64,000 nt of DNA from Lysobacterales bacterium (GTDB lineage: Bacteria; Pseudomonadota; Gammaproteobacteria; Xanthomonadales; Rhodanobacteraceae), in contig JAFKNA010000013.1 of NCBI GenBank assembly GCA_017305135.1, positions 48,135-112,134 on the forward strand, written 5' to 3'. A program made the position numbers and the translations under genes. The notes under the pieces are model-generated. The model ran no database searches. It was not told the DNA's origin and saw only the letters and a list, made by a program, of their open reading frames with translations. Positions 1 to 6,066 of the stretch are shown here, piece after piece. Within the stretch, counting starts at the first letter, position 1; each line of letters begins with the position of its first letter.

Positions 1-106
1 TGTCGCCACCGGCAAGCTCTTGTGTTTCTATAGGAAATTCGCTTGACCGGGCCGACGAAGTGTCGGACGATCGGCGCTGGGCCCCGGGTTGGGGTGCTAT
101 ATCTAG
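1..106 (+). other. attI: Integron attI site, left copy (cut by window edge)
   Basis: This stretch matches 50474-50579, the DNA between the visible intI and its first cassette, without gaps and with only two mismatches. The recombination point is the G at 106 (core 'gttatac'), after which cassette A1 begins. The window starts inside the repeat, so the left end and any integrase gene upstream cannot be seen. The same candidate cassette promoter as in the right copy is present ('ttgacc' at 43-48, 'gacgat' at 66-71, 17-base spacer). Confidence 0.8.
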
Positions 107-114
107 TTATACCT

Positions 115-503
115 GTGAGCCACACTCCATCGAACGTTGAAGTAGATCGTCCGCTGGCTCCCAATGAGCTCGCTGTAGTCCAGTGGCTCCTAGAGCATGG
201 CGACGGGGACAATTCCTCCTTCTGGAACAGTTAAGTCACGCCCGTATCGCTCACCTATGCGGCTGTGGCTGCGCCAGCGTTGATTTCTCAATCAGCGGCA
301 AGCGGCCCCGACACTTCGCCATGCGCGTATTTTCTGACTATCAATGGCGCAATGGCCAAGGCCACCTTTTCGGGGCGTTCGTATTTGAGCAAGACGGCCT
401 GCTTGCCGGGCTAGATTTGTGGTCAATTGACGGCCAGAGCACTCCGGATACCATGCCGCTTCTTGAGAGCTTGGTGCCTTTTGGCTCACCATCACAGGTC
501 TAA
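115..503 (+). pseudogene. Cassette A1: small conserved cassette protein, frameshifted
   Basis: A GTG at 115, nine bases after the attI crossover, starts a frame that runs through 'RPLAPNELAVVQWLLEHG' and then stops at 232-234. A second frame continues from about 215 with 'EQLSHARIAHLCGCGCASVD' and ends at 503 inside the attC. The two halves together look like one ~130-residue protein of a type often seen in integron cassettes: an acidic N-terminus, a CGCGC-type cysteine cluster, then a beta-rich C-terminal half. A one-base deletion between about 196 and 222 explains the split. I know no function for the family. The break could be decay or an assembly error. Confidence 0.6.
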
Positions 504-557
504 CAATTCATTCAAGCCGACGCCGCTTCGCGGCGCAGCTTAACTCAGGCGTTAGGC
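498..557 (+). repeat. attC site A1
   Basis: Imperfect palindrome bounded by 'gtctaac' (498-504) and 'gttaggc' (551-557), with the GC-rich central stem typical of xanthomonad attC sites. The stop codon of A1 lies in the left core. Confidence 0.92.
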
Positions 558-564
558 CTCATCC

Positions 565-1050
565 ATGATAGTTCCGCAACTTGAACCGCTGTTGGTATTT
601 GCCGAAAGGCTTGAGCACATTTCAGGCGCAGCAACGATCGCTTCAGAGATCAAGAGTGTCGTTGCCAAAGCCGCAAAGCCGTTAGGGGCCATGCCAAGCG
701 TCCAGGAATTGGGAAGCATTGTAAAAACATGGGCTGAAGCGCAGCCTCGCGTCTCAGCGGCTTATCTTTACGGAAGCAGGGTGAAAGGCACACATCGCGG
801 TGATAGTGATCTCGATGTTGCTGTTGAGCTGCTCACTCGTCATGGAAAGCCTGGTAGCCTTCTCGACTGGCTACAGCTCGCGGACGAGTTAAAGCAATCA
901 TTAGGCGCGTTATTACCAGTTCCACTCGACCTGTGGCAGTACAGAAATCAAGTGCAGACACCTTGCGTCCATGAGGGTTTGTCATCCGGCTCTGTGCTGG
1001 TGTATTCCAACGGCCCAACAAAATTTAGTCTACCCTCAAATGGCCCCTAA
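565..1050 (+). CDS. Cassette A2: MNT-type nucleotidyltransferase domain protein
   Basis: A 161-residue protein. The second half carries the minimal nucleotidyltransferase signature: 'YLYGSRVKGTHRGDSDLDV', that is GS followed by G and the SDxD metal-binding pair. The N-terminal ~65 residues are helical and unassigned. Proteins of this fold transfer a nucleotide to a small molecule or protein, and the minimal form is commonly an antitoxin paired with a HEPN toxin. No HEPN gene is next to it here, because the cassette holds only this gene. It starts eight bases after the attC core and stops inside the next attC, the usual cassette arrangement. The fold is well supported; the substrate is unknown. 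Confidence 0.75.
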   Translation: MIVPQLEPLLVFAERLEHISGAATIASEIKSVVAKAAKPLGAMPSVQELGSIVKTWAEAQPRVSAAYLYGSRVKGTHRGDSDLDVAVELLTRHGKPGSLLDWLQLADELKQSLGALLPVPLDLWQYRNQVQTPCVHEGLSSGSVLVYSNGPTKFSLPSNGP

Positions 1051-1101
1051 CTATTCTTTCAAGGCGGACGACTTCGCCGCCGCTTAACTCAGGCGTTAGG
1101 T
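1045..1101 (+). repeat. attC site A2
   Basis: Bounded by 'ccctaac' (1045-1051) and 'gttaggt' (1095-1101). It is three bases shorter than A1, in the central stem. Confidence 0.9.
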
Positions 1102-1109
1102 GCCACAAG

Positions 1110-1403
1110 ATGTCGAGCCCTCACAAATTGCACGCCGACTTCAACGGGCTGTTCGGTGACATCCTTTGCCTCTCACACAGCGATGTCGCGTTGGACGACA
1201 GCGGCAGAGAGGTGGTGTTGGCTGAAGGAATGCGCGTTGAGGCATTCGACGAAGACTTCGACGAACACGGAGACAAAGACAATCTCATAGCGTGCGGCGT
1301 GGTAGTTCCGTCGCCAAAGGCGCTGCAGTGCAATGGTTCGCGTTGGTCACTCCAAATCGACAGCCGGGGCGTCTTCCATGAGTCGGATCGCAGTGACACC
1401 TAA
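1110..1403 (+). CDS. Cassette A3: small acidic cassette protein, function unknown
   Basis: A 97-residue protein with no signal peptide or membrane segment. It is rich in acidic residues in the middle ('EAFDEDFDEHGDKDN'), with a short aromatic C-terminal strand region around 'GSRWSLQID'. The general pattern (DFNGLFG followed by an acidic turn and a GSRW motif) resembles a hypothetical protein that I associate with integron cassettes in several proteobacteria; I know no tested function. It starts eight bases after the attC core and its stop codon lies in the next attC, so it is an intact single-gene cassette. Confidence 0.7.
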   Translation: MSSPHKLHADFNGLFGDILCLSHSDVALDDSGREVVLAEGMRVEAFDEDFDEHGDKDNLIACGVVVPSPKALQCNGSRWSLQIDSRGVFHESDRSDT

Positions 1404-1457
1404 CAATTCATTCCACAGCGGACGCGATGCGCGCGCCGCTAAATTCAGGCGTTAGAC
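1398..1457 (+). repeat. attC site A3
   Basis: Bounded by 'acctaac' (1398-1404) and 'gttagac' (1451-1457). The stem sequence differs from its neighbours, with 'acgcgatgcgcgcgccgct' in the centre. Confidence 0.9.
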
Positions 1458-1460
1458 CTC

Positions 1461-1691
1461 ATGAAGCCCACTCACGACCAACAGAACGAATTCTTAGATC
1501 ATCGCCCACTGCCAGGCGTTTCGTTCGAGCACAATGACGCCGTTGTGGTCGTTGCCGGGGAGCATTCCGGAGACTCGGGGGCCATCATTAGCGTGGAGGA
1601 GCTGGGAGATGATCCCGTCTACTTGGTTGAGCTTGGCTCAGGCCAGGACGCGATCGTTAGTCAGTCGCTCCTTCGCGCGGTTGAGGCCTAA
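1461..1691 (+). CDS. Cassette A4: small KOW/SH3-like protein
   Basis: A 76-residue protein. The core 'DAVVVVAGEHSGDSGAIISV' followed by 'YLVELGSGQDAIV' has the alternating hydrophobic pattern and the GxxGxxG turn of a small SH3-like beta barrel such as a KOW motif, which usually binds RNA or protein. No catalytic residues are visible. The start lies only three bases after the attC core, and the stop is inside the next attC. The function is unknown; the SH3-like reading is by pattern only. Confidence 0.65.
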   Translation: MKPTHDQQNEFLDHRPLPGVSFEHNDAVVVVAGEHSGDSGAIISVEELGDDPVYLVELGSGQDAIVSQSLLRAVEA

Positions 1692-1745
1692 CAATTCATT
1701 CAAGCCGAACCCGCTTCGCGGGGTGGCTTAACTCAAGCGTTAGGC
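1686..1745 (+). repeat. attC site A4
   Basis: Bounded by 'gcctaac' (1686-1692) and 'gttaggc' (1739-1745). Confidence 0.92.
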
Positions 1746-1752
1746 GGCTCCC

Positions 1753-1849
1753 ATGCATATCAGCAGACGAACATTTGTCGTTACAGCCGTCGCTGGCTGC
1801 ATAGCGCTCACCGCCCCATCAATGGCTTCAACCACTGGAGAAAAAAGGC
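1753..1849 (+). other. Out-of-frame Tat signal leader ahead of cassette A5
   Basis: From the ATG at 1753 this frame encodes a twin-arginine type leader: 'HISRRTFVVTAVAG', then a hydrophobic stretch and an AxA-like site near 'PSMAS'. It is one base out of frame with the monooxygenase gene that follows. The frames meet at a run of six A (1841-1846), so one A gained or lost would fuse the leader to the enzyme. Confidence 0.6.
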
Positions 1850-2152
1850 ATGTATGGGCTAATCGGCAAGATGCGGGCCTCGCCGGGGCAACGCGACACA
1901 TTGATCGCCATTCTCGCTGAAGGTATTTCAAGCATGCCGGGCTGCCTGAGTTATGTTGTCGCTCAAGACCCCAAAGATCCTGACACAATCTGGATCACAG
2001 AGGTTTGGGACAGCCAAGAGAGCCATAAGGCATCACTATCACTGCCTTCTGTCCAAGATGCCATTGCTCGTGGCAGGCCGCTGATTGCAGCATTTGACGA
2101 GCACCATGAGATTGTTCCAGTTGGCGGTCATGGCATCGGAGCCGCCGCCTAA
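1850..2152 (+). CDS. Cassette A5: antibiotic biosynthesis monooxygenase (ABM) domain protein
   Basis: A 100-residue protein that is essentially one ABM ferredoxin-like domain: 'MYGLIGKMRASPGQRDTL', then 'MPGCLSYVVAQDPKDPDTIW' and 'EVWDSQESHKASLSLPSV'. Family members are cofactor-free monooxygenases or quinol oxidases, mostly with undetermined substrates. As read, translation starts at the ATG at 1850 and the protein stays in the cytoplasm. An upstream Tat leader (1753-1849) is out of frame by one base at an A6 run, so the ancestral or true product may be exported. The stop lies in the next attC. Confidence 0.8.
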   Translation: MYGLIGKMRASPGQRDTLIAILAEGISSMPGCLSYVVAQDPKDPDTIWITEVWDSQESHKASLSLPSVQDAIARGRPLIAAFDEHHEIVPVGGHGIGAAA

Positions 2153-2206
2153 CAATTCATTCAAGCCGACGCCGCTTCGCGGCGCGGCTTAATTCAGGCG
2201 TTAGCC
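2147..2206 (+). repeat. attC site A5
   Basis: Bounded by 'gcctaac' (2147-2153) and 'gttagcc' (2200-2206). Confidence 0.92.
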
Positions 2207-2223
2207 ATCACGGAGCTGCATCA

Positions 2224-2546
2224 ATGAAAATAGCAAAGGGAACATTGCTAACTTTTACAAAATTGTGTTTTGTTAGCGGTGTGTTTACGGCGCTATCGTT
2301 TGCCTCATTTTCCATGGTCTATTACTTTACGAACCCTGAAGTCGAGACATTGCCCGTTTTCTCAAAAATAATGCGGTATGGAACTGGGTTCAGTTCAACT
2401 TCTTAAGCTGGGGTGCTCTAGGGCTCTCTCTTGTGCTTATCATCACAACGGCATTAGCGTCTTTCGTTGGGCTTGTGTGCGCAATTTTCGCCAAGGTATT
2501 TCATGGCAAAGCGACAGAAACGCTCAAAGCAGGCTTACGGGGCTAA
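2224..2546 (+). pseudogene. Cassette A6: small membrane protein, frameshifted
   Basis: The frame from ATG 2224 gives a first membrane helix ('LCFVSGVFTALSFASFSMVY') and about 48 sensible residues, then derails after 'PVFSK'. One base over, another frame continues with 'NNAVWNWVQFNFLSWGALGL' and a second helix rich in L, I, A and V, ending in a TAA inside the attC at 2544-2546. Inserting one A into the A5 run near 2364-2368 restores a 107-residue, two-helix protein. The gene is therefore broken or misassembled at a homopolymer. No family is recognised. Confidence 0.6.
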
Positions 2547-2597
2547 CAGTTCGTTCAAGGCGGACGGCTTCGCCGCCGCTTAACTCTAGCGTTAGGC
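2541..2597 (+). repeat. attC site A6
   Basis: Bounded by 'ggctaac' (2541-2547) and 'gttaggc' (2591-2597). It has the short stem variant shared with A2 and A8 ('ggcggacg...cgccgcc'). Confidence 0.9.
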
Positions 2598-2602
2598 ATC
2601 AG

Positions 2603-3286
2603 ATGAAGCTCTATCACTTCTTGAAAGAAGAGCACGGCCTGACTGCCATACGAGATCAGCGGCTCAAGGTCGCTAGGATTTCAGAGCTGAACGACCCGTT
2701 TGAGTACATCCACTTTGATACGAGCAATTACGTGTCGCAGGCTGTTCTCAAAGAGCGGCGGCGGAAAGCCAATCAGAGGTTCGGACTCATATGCCTCAGT
2801 GCACGCTTCGATGATCCCGTCCAGTGGGCGCATTACGGAGATGCACATCGGGGTATGTGCTTGGGGTTTGAGGTCGCTGATGCGAATCTCATCAAGGTTG
2901 AGTATGTTGACTCAAGAGCGTCTCTAGCAGAGTTTCGCGAGTCCCTTGACCTTTCCCTTCCGGAGTTCCTCCGCCAACAACTTTCAAGGAAGTTCAAGCA
3001 CTGGCAGTACGAGCAGGAGCATCGGCTCATCGTCCCCGCTAGCAAGACTACGGATCTGATCTTTCACCCCTTCTCGGAGAGTCTCCGCCTAATCGATGTG
3101 ATGATTGGCGCTCGATCCAAGCTAACGTACGCTAGTATCCGCGCACTGATCCAGGTACTATCCCCGGCCTCCAGCCATTTTCAAAATGAGGGCCTCAGCA
3201 ACGGCGTTCGCAATGGAGCATTTGACATGACCGCGATTATACCTAACAAATCGTTCAAGCCGATGCCGCTTCGCGGCACGGCTTAA
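2603..3286 (+). CDS. Cassette A7: DUF2971 family protein with attC-encoded tail
   Basis: A 227-residue protein with DUF2971 hallmarks: 'LNDPFEY' near the N-terminus, 'DDPVQWAHYGDAHRGMCLGF' in the middle, and 'HWQYEQEHRLIV' in the second half. The family is common on mobile islands and its biochemical role is undetermined. The ATG at 2603 was chosen because it lies six bases after the attC core; the longer open frame upstream overlaps cassette A6. The stop is not in the left attC core. The frame runs across the attC and ends at 3286, adding a tail of the form NKSFKPMPLRGTA. Confidence 0.75.
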   Translation: MKLYHFLKEEHGLTAIRDQRLKVARISELNDPFEYIHFDTSNYVSQAVLKERRRKANQRFGLICLSARFDDPVQWAHYGDAHRGMCLGFEVADANLIKVEYVDSRASLAEFRESLDLSLPEFLRQQLSRKFKHWQYEQEHRLIVPASKTTDLIFHPFSESLRLIDVMIGARSKLTYASIRALIQVLSPASSHFQNEGLSNGVRNGAFDMTAIIPNKSFKPMPLRGTA

Positions 3287-3300
3287 CTCTGGTGTTAGAC
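3241..3300 (+). repeat. attC site A7
   Basis: Bounded by 'acctaac' (3241-3247) and 'gttagac' (3294-3300). Most of it is translated as the C-terminus of the DUF2971 gene. Confidence 0.9.
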
Positions 3301-3304
3301 CGCA

Positions 3305-3792
3305 ATGAGAACTCTCGTATTCGGAAATTCTGGCTCAGGCAAAAGCACTCTCGCACAACAACTTGCGCGAGAGCACGACCTTGCCCATCTCGACCTCTAT
3401 TCAATTGTTTGGGAGCCAGGGAAGGTCGCAGTGCAGCGCGATCCGGATGCTATTGTTGACTCCTCAAAGCGTTTCTCACCTCGCACGATCGCTGAGTCAT
3501 TGAAGGCTGCTACGGGGAGCTCGTGAAAACCGCGACCACTTATTGCACGAAACTCGTGTTTCTCAATCCTGGGCTTGAGACGTGCTTGGAGCACAACCGG
3601 CAGCGTCCTTGGGAGCCGCACAAGTACGCGTCCAAAGATGCACAAGACGTCATGCTGGAGAATTTGCAGGCTTGGATTGCGGACTACTATGAGCGAAAAG
3701 ATCAATGGTCATATCATGCGCATCGCAGGATCTTTGATTCCTTCACTGGCTGCAAAAGCGAGCGTATTAGTGGTTCGCCGGTTGCGGTCTAA
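3305..3792 (+). pseudogene. Cassette A8: P-loop kinase-like protein, frameshift plus nonsense
   Basis: The N-terminal frame shows a Walker A loop, 'FGNSGSGKSTLAQQLARE', as in adenylate or shikimate kinase-like proteins, and ends after 73 codons. The rest is one frame over: 'VIEGCYGELVKTATTY', then 'LVFLNPGLETCLEHNRQRPW' through to 3792. Two lesions are needed to explain it: a missing base near 3461-3465, and a TGA at 3493-3495 where the context (RxVIEGCYGEL) suggests an original Trp TGG. A substitution as well as an indel makes sequencing error a poor sole explanation. The substrate was never assigned for this kind of cassette kinase. Confidence 0.7.
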
Positions 3793-3843
3793 CATTTCGT
3801 TCGAAGCGGACGGCTACGCCGCCGCTCAACTCCAGCGTTAGGC
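3787..3843 (+). repeat. attC site A8
   Basis: Bounded by 'gtctaac' (3787-3793) and 'gttaggc' (3837-3843), short-stem variant. It is the last canonical attC of array A. Confidence 0.9.
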
Positions 3844-3903
3844 CTGCCAGTCCATTCTCGCGGCAAGCCGCCGCGATCGATATTCAACTCTCGGAGGTGA
3901 ATC

Positions 3904-4704
3904 ATGGCGATCACTGTCTGTCTCGCTGGTGCAACGGGTTGGGCAGGCTCCGAGCTCGCGCGTGGCATCGCAGAGGTTTCGGACGTAACGCTCACCGCCG
4001 CGGTCTCGCGTACGCAGGCGGGCCGCTCGCTCGGCGAGGCGATCGGTGAGCCGGGCCTGACGACGCCCATCTATGCGACCGCCGAGGAGGCGCTCACGCA
4101 TCCCTGCGACATCTTCGTCGAGTACACGAAGCCGGACGTCGCCAAAGGCAACATCCTCGCGGCACTCGCCCACGGCGCGCACGTGGTCGTCGGCACTTCG
4201 GGGCTTACCGAGGCCGATTATGTGGAGATCGATGCGGTGGCCCGTGAGCGGGGACGCGGCGTGCTCGCCGTGGGCAACTTTGCGCTCACGGTGGTGCTGC
4301 TGCAGAAGTTCGCGGAAGCGGCAGCACGGCTCATCCCGCAGTGGGAGATCATCGACTACGCACACGACGACAAGCGGGACGCGCCAAGCGGAACCGCACG
4401 CGAGCTCGCCGCCCGACTGGCCGAGGTGCGTGAGCCTGAGCCTACCGTGCCGGTGAACGAGACGGTCGGCGAGCGAGCCGCGCGAGGCGCGACCGTATCG
4501 GGGTCGCAGATCCACTCGGTGCGTCTGCCCAGCTACGTGATCGGGGCCGAGGTCATCTTCGGAATGCCTGACCAGCGGTTGACCATCCGGCACGATTCAG
4601 GGAGTAGCGCGCGCCCGTACGTCGACGGTGCCCTGCTCGCGATCCGGAAGGTCTCGACGCTCGTCGGTGTCCACCGCGGCTTGGATACCGTGCTCGACAT
4701 CTGA
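3904..4704 (+). CDS. dapB: Cassette A9: DapB-like 4-hydroxy-tetrahydrodipicolinate reductase homologue
   Basis: A 266-residue protein with the two-domain DapB plan: a Rossmann NAD(P) site at the N-terminus ('LAGATGWAGSEL'), 'VVGTSGL' as the nicotinamide loop, and the substrate loop 'DKRDAPSGTA' near residue 160. DapB reduces the lysine/diaminopimelate precursor in the cytoplasm. The usual HH-x-x-K active-site motif reads A-H-D-D-K, so the first of the two histidines, normally a catalytic acid/base, is alanine while the lysine is kept. Activity or substrate may therefore differ. A strong ribosome site 'ggaggtg' precedes the ATG. It lies between attC A8 and an unusual 102-bp attC, so it is a cassette gene. 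Confidence 0.8.
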   Translation: MAITVCLAGATGWAGSELARGIAEVSDVTLTAAVSRTQAGRSLGEAIGEPGLTTPIYATAEEALTHPCDIFVEYTKPDVAKGNILAALAHGAHVVVGTSGLTEADYVEIDAVARERGRGVLAVGNFALTVVLLQKFAEAAARLIPQWEIIDYAHDDKRDAPSGTARELAARLAEVREPEPTVPVNETVGERAARGATVSGSQIHSVRLPSYVIGAEVIFGMPDQRLTIRHDSGSSARPYVDGALLAIRKVSTLVGVHRGLDTVLDI

Positions 4705-4764
4705 GCCGAGCGCCCCATTCGCGCTGCAGCGCAGCACGGCTCCAGCCGGTGCCGTCCATCCCCG

Positions 4765-4866
4765 GCCTAACACGGCGCTGCAGGTGACAAAGGGCCGGGC
4801 ACACTTTCGGCCCATGCTGAGGGATTGCGCACCGGCCCTTTGCACCTGAGCTTGGGAATGTTAAGC
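4765..4866 (+). repeat. attC site A9, unusual 102-bp type
   Basis: Core sites 'gcctaac' (4765-4771) and 'gttaagc' (4860-4866) fit RYYYAAC and GTTRRRY. Inside, 'caggtgacaaagggccgg' pairs with the complement of 'ccggccctttgcacctg', differing by one extra base. This gives the long stem with an unpaired base that marks attC sites. It is unlike the ~60-bp sites elsewhere in the window. Confidence 0.75.
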
Positions 4867-4879
4867 GTTTTTATGTTCA

Positions 4880-5224
4880 ATGTTATCAGCTATCTTTGTT
4901 TCTGCACTCGGAGCCGCACCCGGAATGCCAATGAGTGTCGATCCTTCACCTCTTTCCGGTGCAACCCACACTGTTCCGCCGGATGCTTGTCATACAAGGC
5001 GGGTACTCATTTGTGATCTGGATCTTGATCTGCAGCTTTCTATTGGCGGTAGAGTTTCTTCGGCCCTGGTCGGCCGCTCGTCCGGAAGTCGCATCTGCGA
5101 TGTTGTTGCCATAAAAGGTTCCACAAAATCGACATATTTCACCACCGGTGAATCACGACGCCTGAAAGCGCATGTTGAATTTCAGCTCTGTCCTGTGCTG
5201 GATGTGGACGCCGCTGACCCGTAA
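4880..5224 (+). CDS. Cassette A10: hypothetical protein
   Basis: A 114-codon open frame that starts 13 bases after the 102-bp attC and ends with a TAA in the left core of a decayed attC, which is where a cassette gene is expected. The N-terminus is mildly hydrophobic ('LSAIFVSALGAAPGMP') and could be a weak signal peptide; the rest shows no motif I recognise. An overlapping frame (GTG 4935 to 5114) encodes a clear membrane helix around 'YSFVIWILICSFLLAVEF', so the true product may be that frame or a frameshifted mixture of both. Treat the call as tentative. Confidence 0.35.
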   Translation: MLSAIFVSALGAAPGMPMSVDPSPLSGATHTVPPDACHTRRVLICDLDLDLQLSIGGRVSSALVGRSSGSRICDVVAIKGSTKSTYFTTGESRRLKAHVEFQLCPVLDVDAADP

Positions 5225-5268
5225 GCAGCGACTCCGTTTTGTGGACCGGATCAACTCAGACATTAGCC
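5217..5268 (+). repeat. Decayed attC site A10
   Basis: The right half 'tcaactcagacattagcc' is close to the canonical 'ttaactcaggcgttaggc'. The left core reads 'acccgtaagc' and the stem no longer pairs well. It sits exactly between two genes spaced like cassettes. Confidence 0.5.
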
Positions 5269-5272
5269 CAAC

Positions 5273-5740
5273 ATGGAAACTTCCGGGGAAGTCCTGGACC
5301 TACTCGCCGAGGCAAAGCTCATTGCCCAGCGGTACTACGTGCTTACCGGGAAGCCGCTCGGCATTACCGGAGAGGTCGCCGAGTATGAGGCGGCGCGCAT
5401 TCTCGGTGTCACGCTCACTCCTGCGCGCCAAGCTGGCTACGATGCAACCGAGCGCGTAGACGGCAAGGCGCGTACGCTTCAGATCAAGGGGCGCTGCCTG
5501 CCCAGGGGTTGCACGCCCGGGCAGCGGCTTGGTTCCATCCGGCCGGACAAGGAGTGGGACGCGGTTCTCATGGTCCTGCTGGACTCCGCGTTCAACGCCA
5601 CGGAGATCTGGGAGGCGGATCGCTCCGCCGTACTTGCGGCACTCGCGATCCCCGGTTCCAGGGCCCGCAATGAGCGGGGAGCGCTGGGCGTGGCCAGATT
5701 CAAGTCCATTGGTCGGTTGCGGTGGCCGCTACCGACCTGA
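5273..5740 (+). CDS. Cassette A11: DUF6998-like protein
   Basis: A 155-residue protein: 'GKPLGITGEVAEYEAARILG', 'PARQAGYDATERV', 'QIKGRC', then 'WDAVLMVLLD...ATEIWEADR' and a C-terminal 'SRARNERGALGVARFKSIG'. I associate this pattern with the DUF6998 family. The spacing E...Q-x-K within a beta context is nuclease-like, but that is speculation. The start is five bases after the decayed attC and the TGA lies in the remnant of the next attC, so it was a cassette. Its GC content is nearer the chromosome than that of the first cassettes. Confidence 0.65.
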   Translation: METSGEVLDLLAEAKLIAQRYYVLTGKPLGITGEVAEYEAARILGVTLTPARQAGYDATERVDGKARTLQIKGRCLPRGCTPGQRLGSIRPDKEWDAVLMVLLDSAFNATEIWEADRSAVLAALAIPGSRARNERGALGVARFKSIGRLRWPLPT

Positions 5741-5763
5741 CGATGCATCAAGCCGACGCGGCG
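5735..5763 (+). repeat. attC remnant A11, left half only
   Basis: 'acctgacgatgcatcaagcc' followed by 'gacgcgg' aligns with the left half of a canonical attC. No right core follows. It marks the distal end of array A. Confidence 0.5.
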
Positions 5764-5885
5764 AGTGGGCAGCCAGAAAGCCATGCTCCCGCCCAGCCCT
5801 GCGGCGAGTCGCTCTGGAACAAGTCACCGCCGATTCACTCCAGCCTGATGACACTCGCCGGACCTCAGCCGACCGGAGTTGCACC

Positions 5886-6062
5886 ATGTCCGACGACAGG
5901 AGCTTGCGTGGGGCGCAGGATCGCTTGCGCGTCAACGTGAACGAGGATCACGAGGTCCGCTACTGGACCGGGAAATGGGGCGTCACCGAGCAGCAGCTTC
6001 GCGATGCGGTGAAGCGCGTCGGGCCGATGGCCAAGGACGTGGAGCGGGCGCTCGGGAAATAG
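5886..6062 (+). CDS. DUF3606 family small protein
   Basis: A 58-residue soluble protein. 'RVNVNEDHEVRYWTGKWGVT' followed by 'EQQLRDAVKRVG' matches the DUF3606 pattern (IN..E..E..YW...FGV...L..AV..VG). The function of the family is unknown. It ends four bases before ligD on the same strand, so the two are probably cotranscribed. The ATG at 5886 was chosen over longer upstream frames because the homologous region starts there. The ~120 bases before it, after the last attC remnant, hold nothing I can identify. Confidence 0.75.
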   Translation: MSDDRSLRGAQDRLRVNVNEDHEVRYWTGKWGVTEQQLRDAVKRVGPMAKDVERALGK

Positions 6063-6066
6063 CGCC

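Noticed and set aside
43-234. A 63-codon frame starting within attI
   Set aside because: Its start lies before the cassette crossover, so it would not belong to the cassette. The real start is more likely GTG 115, with a frameshift later.
5886-6062. The DUF3606 gene as a further cassette of array A
   Set aside because: It follows ~120 bases of chromosome-like DNA without attC features and is spaced four bases from ligD, so it belongs to the core.
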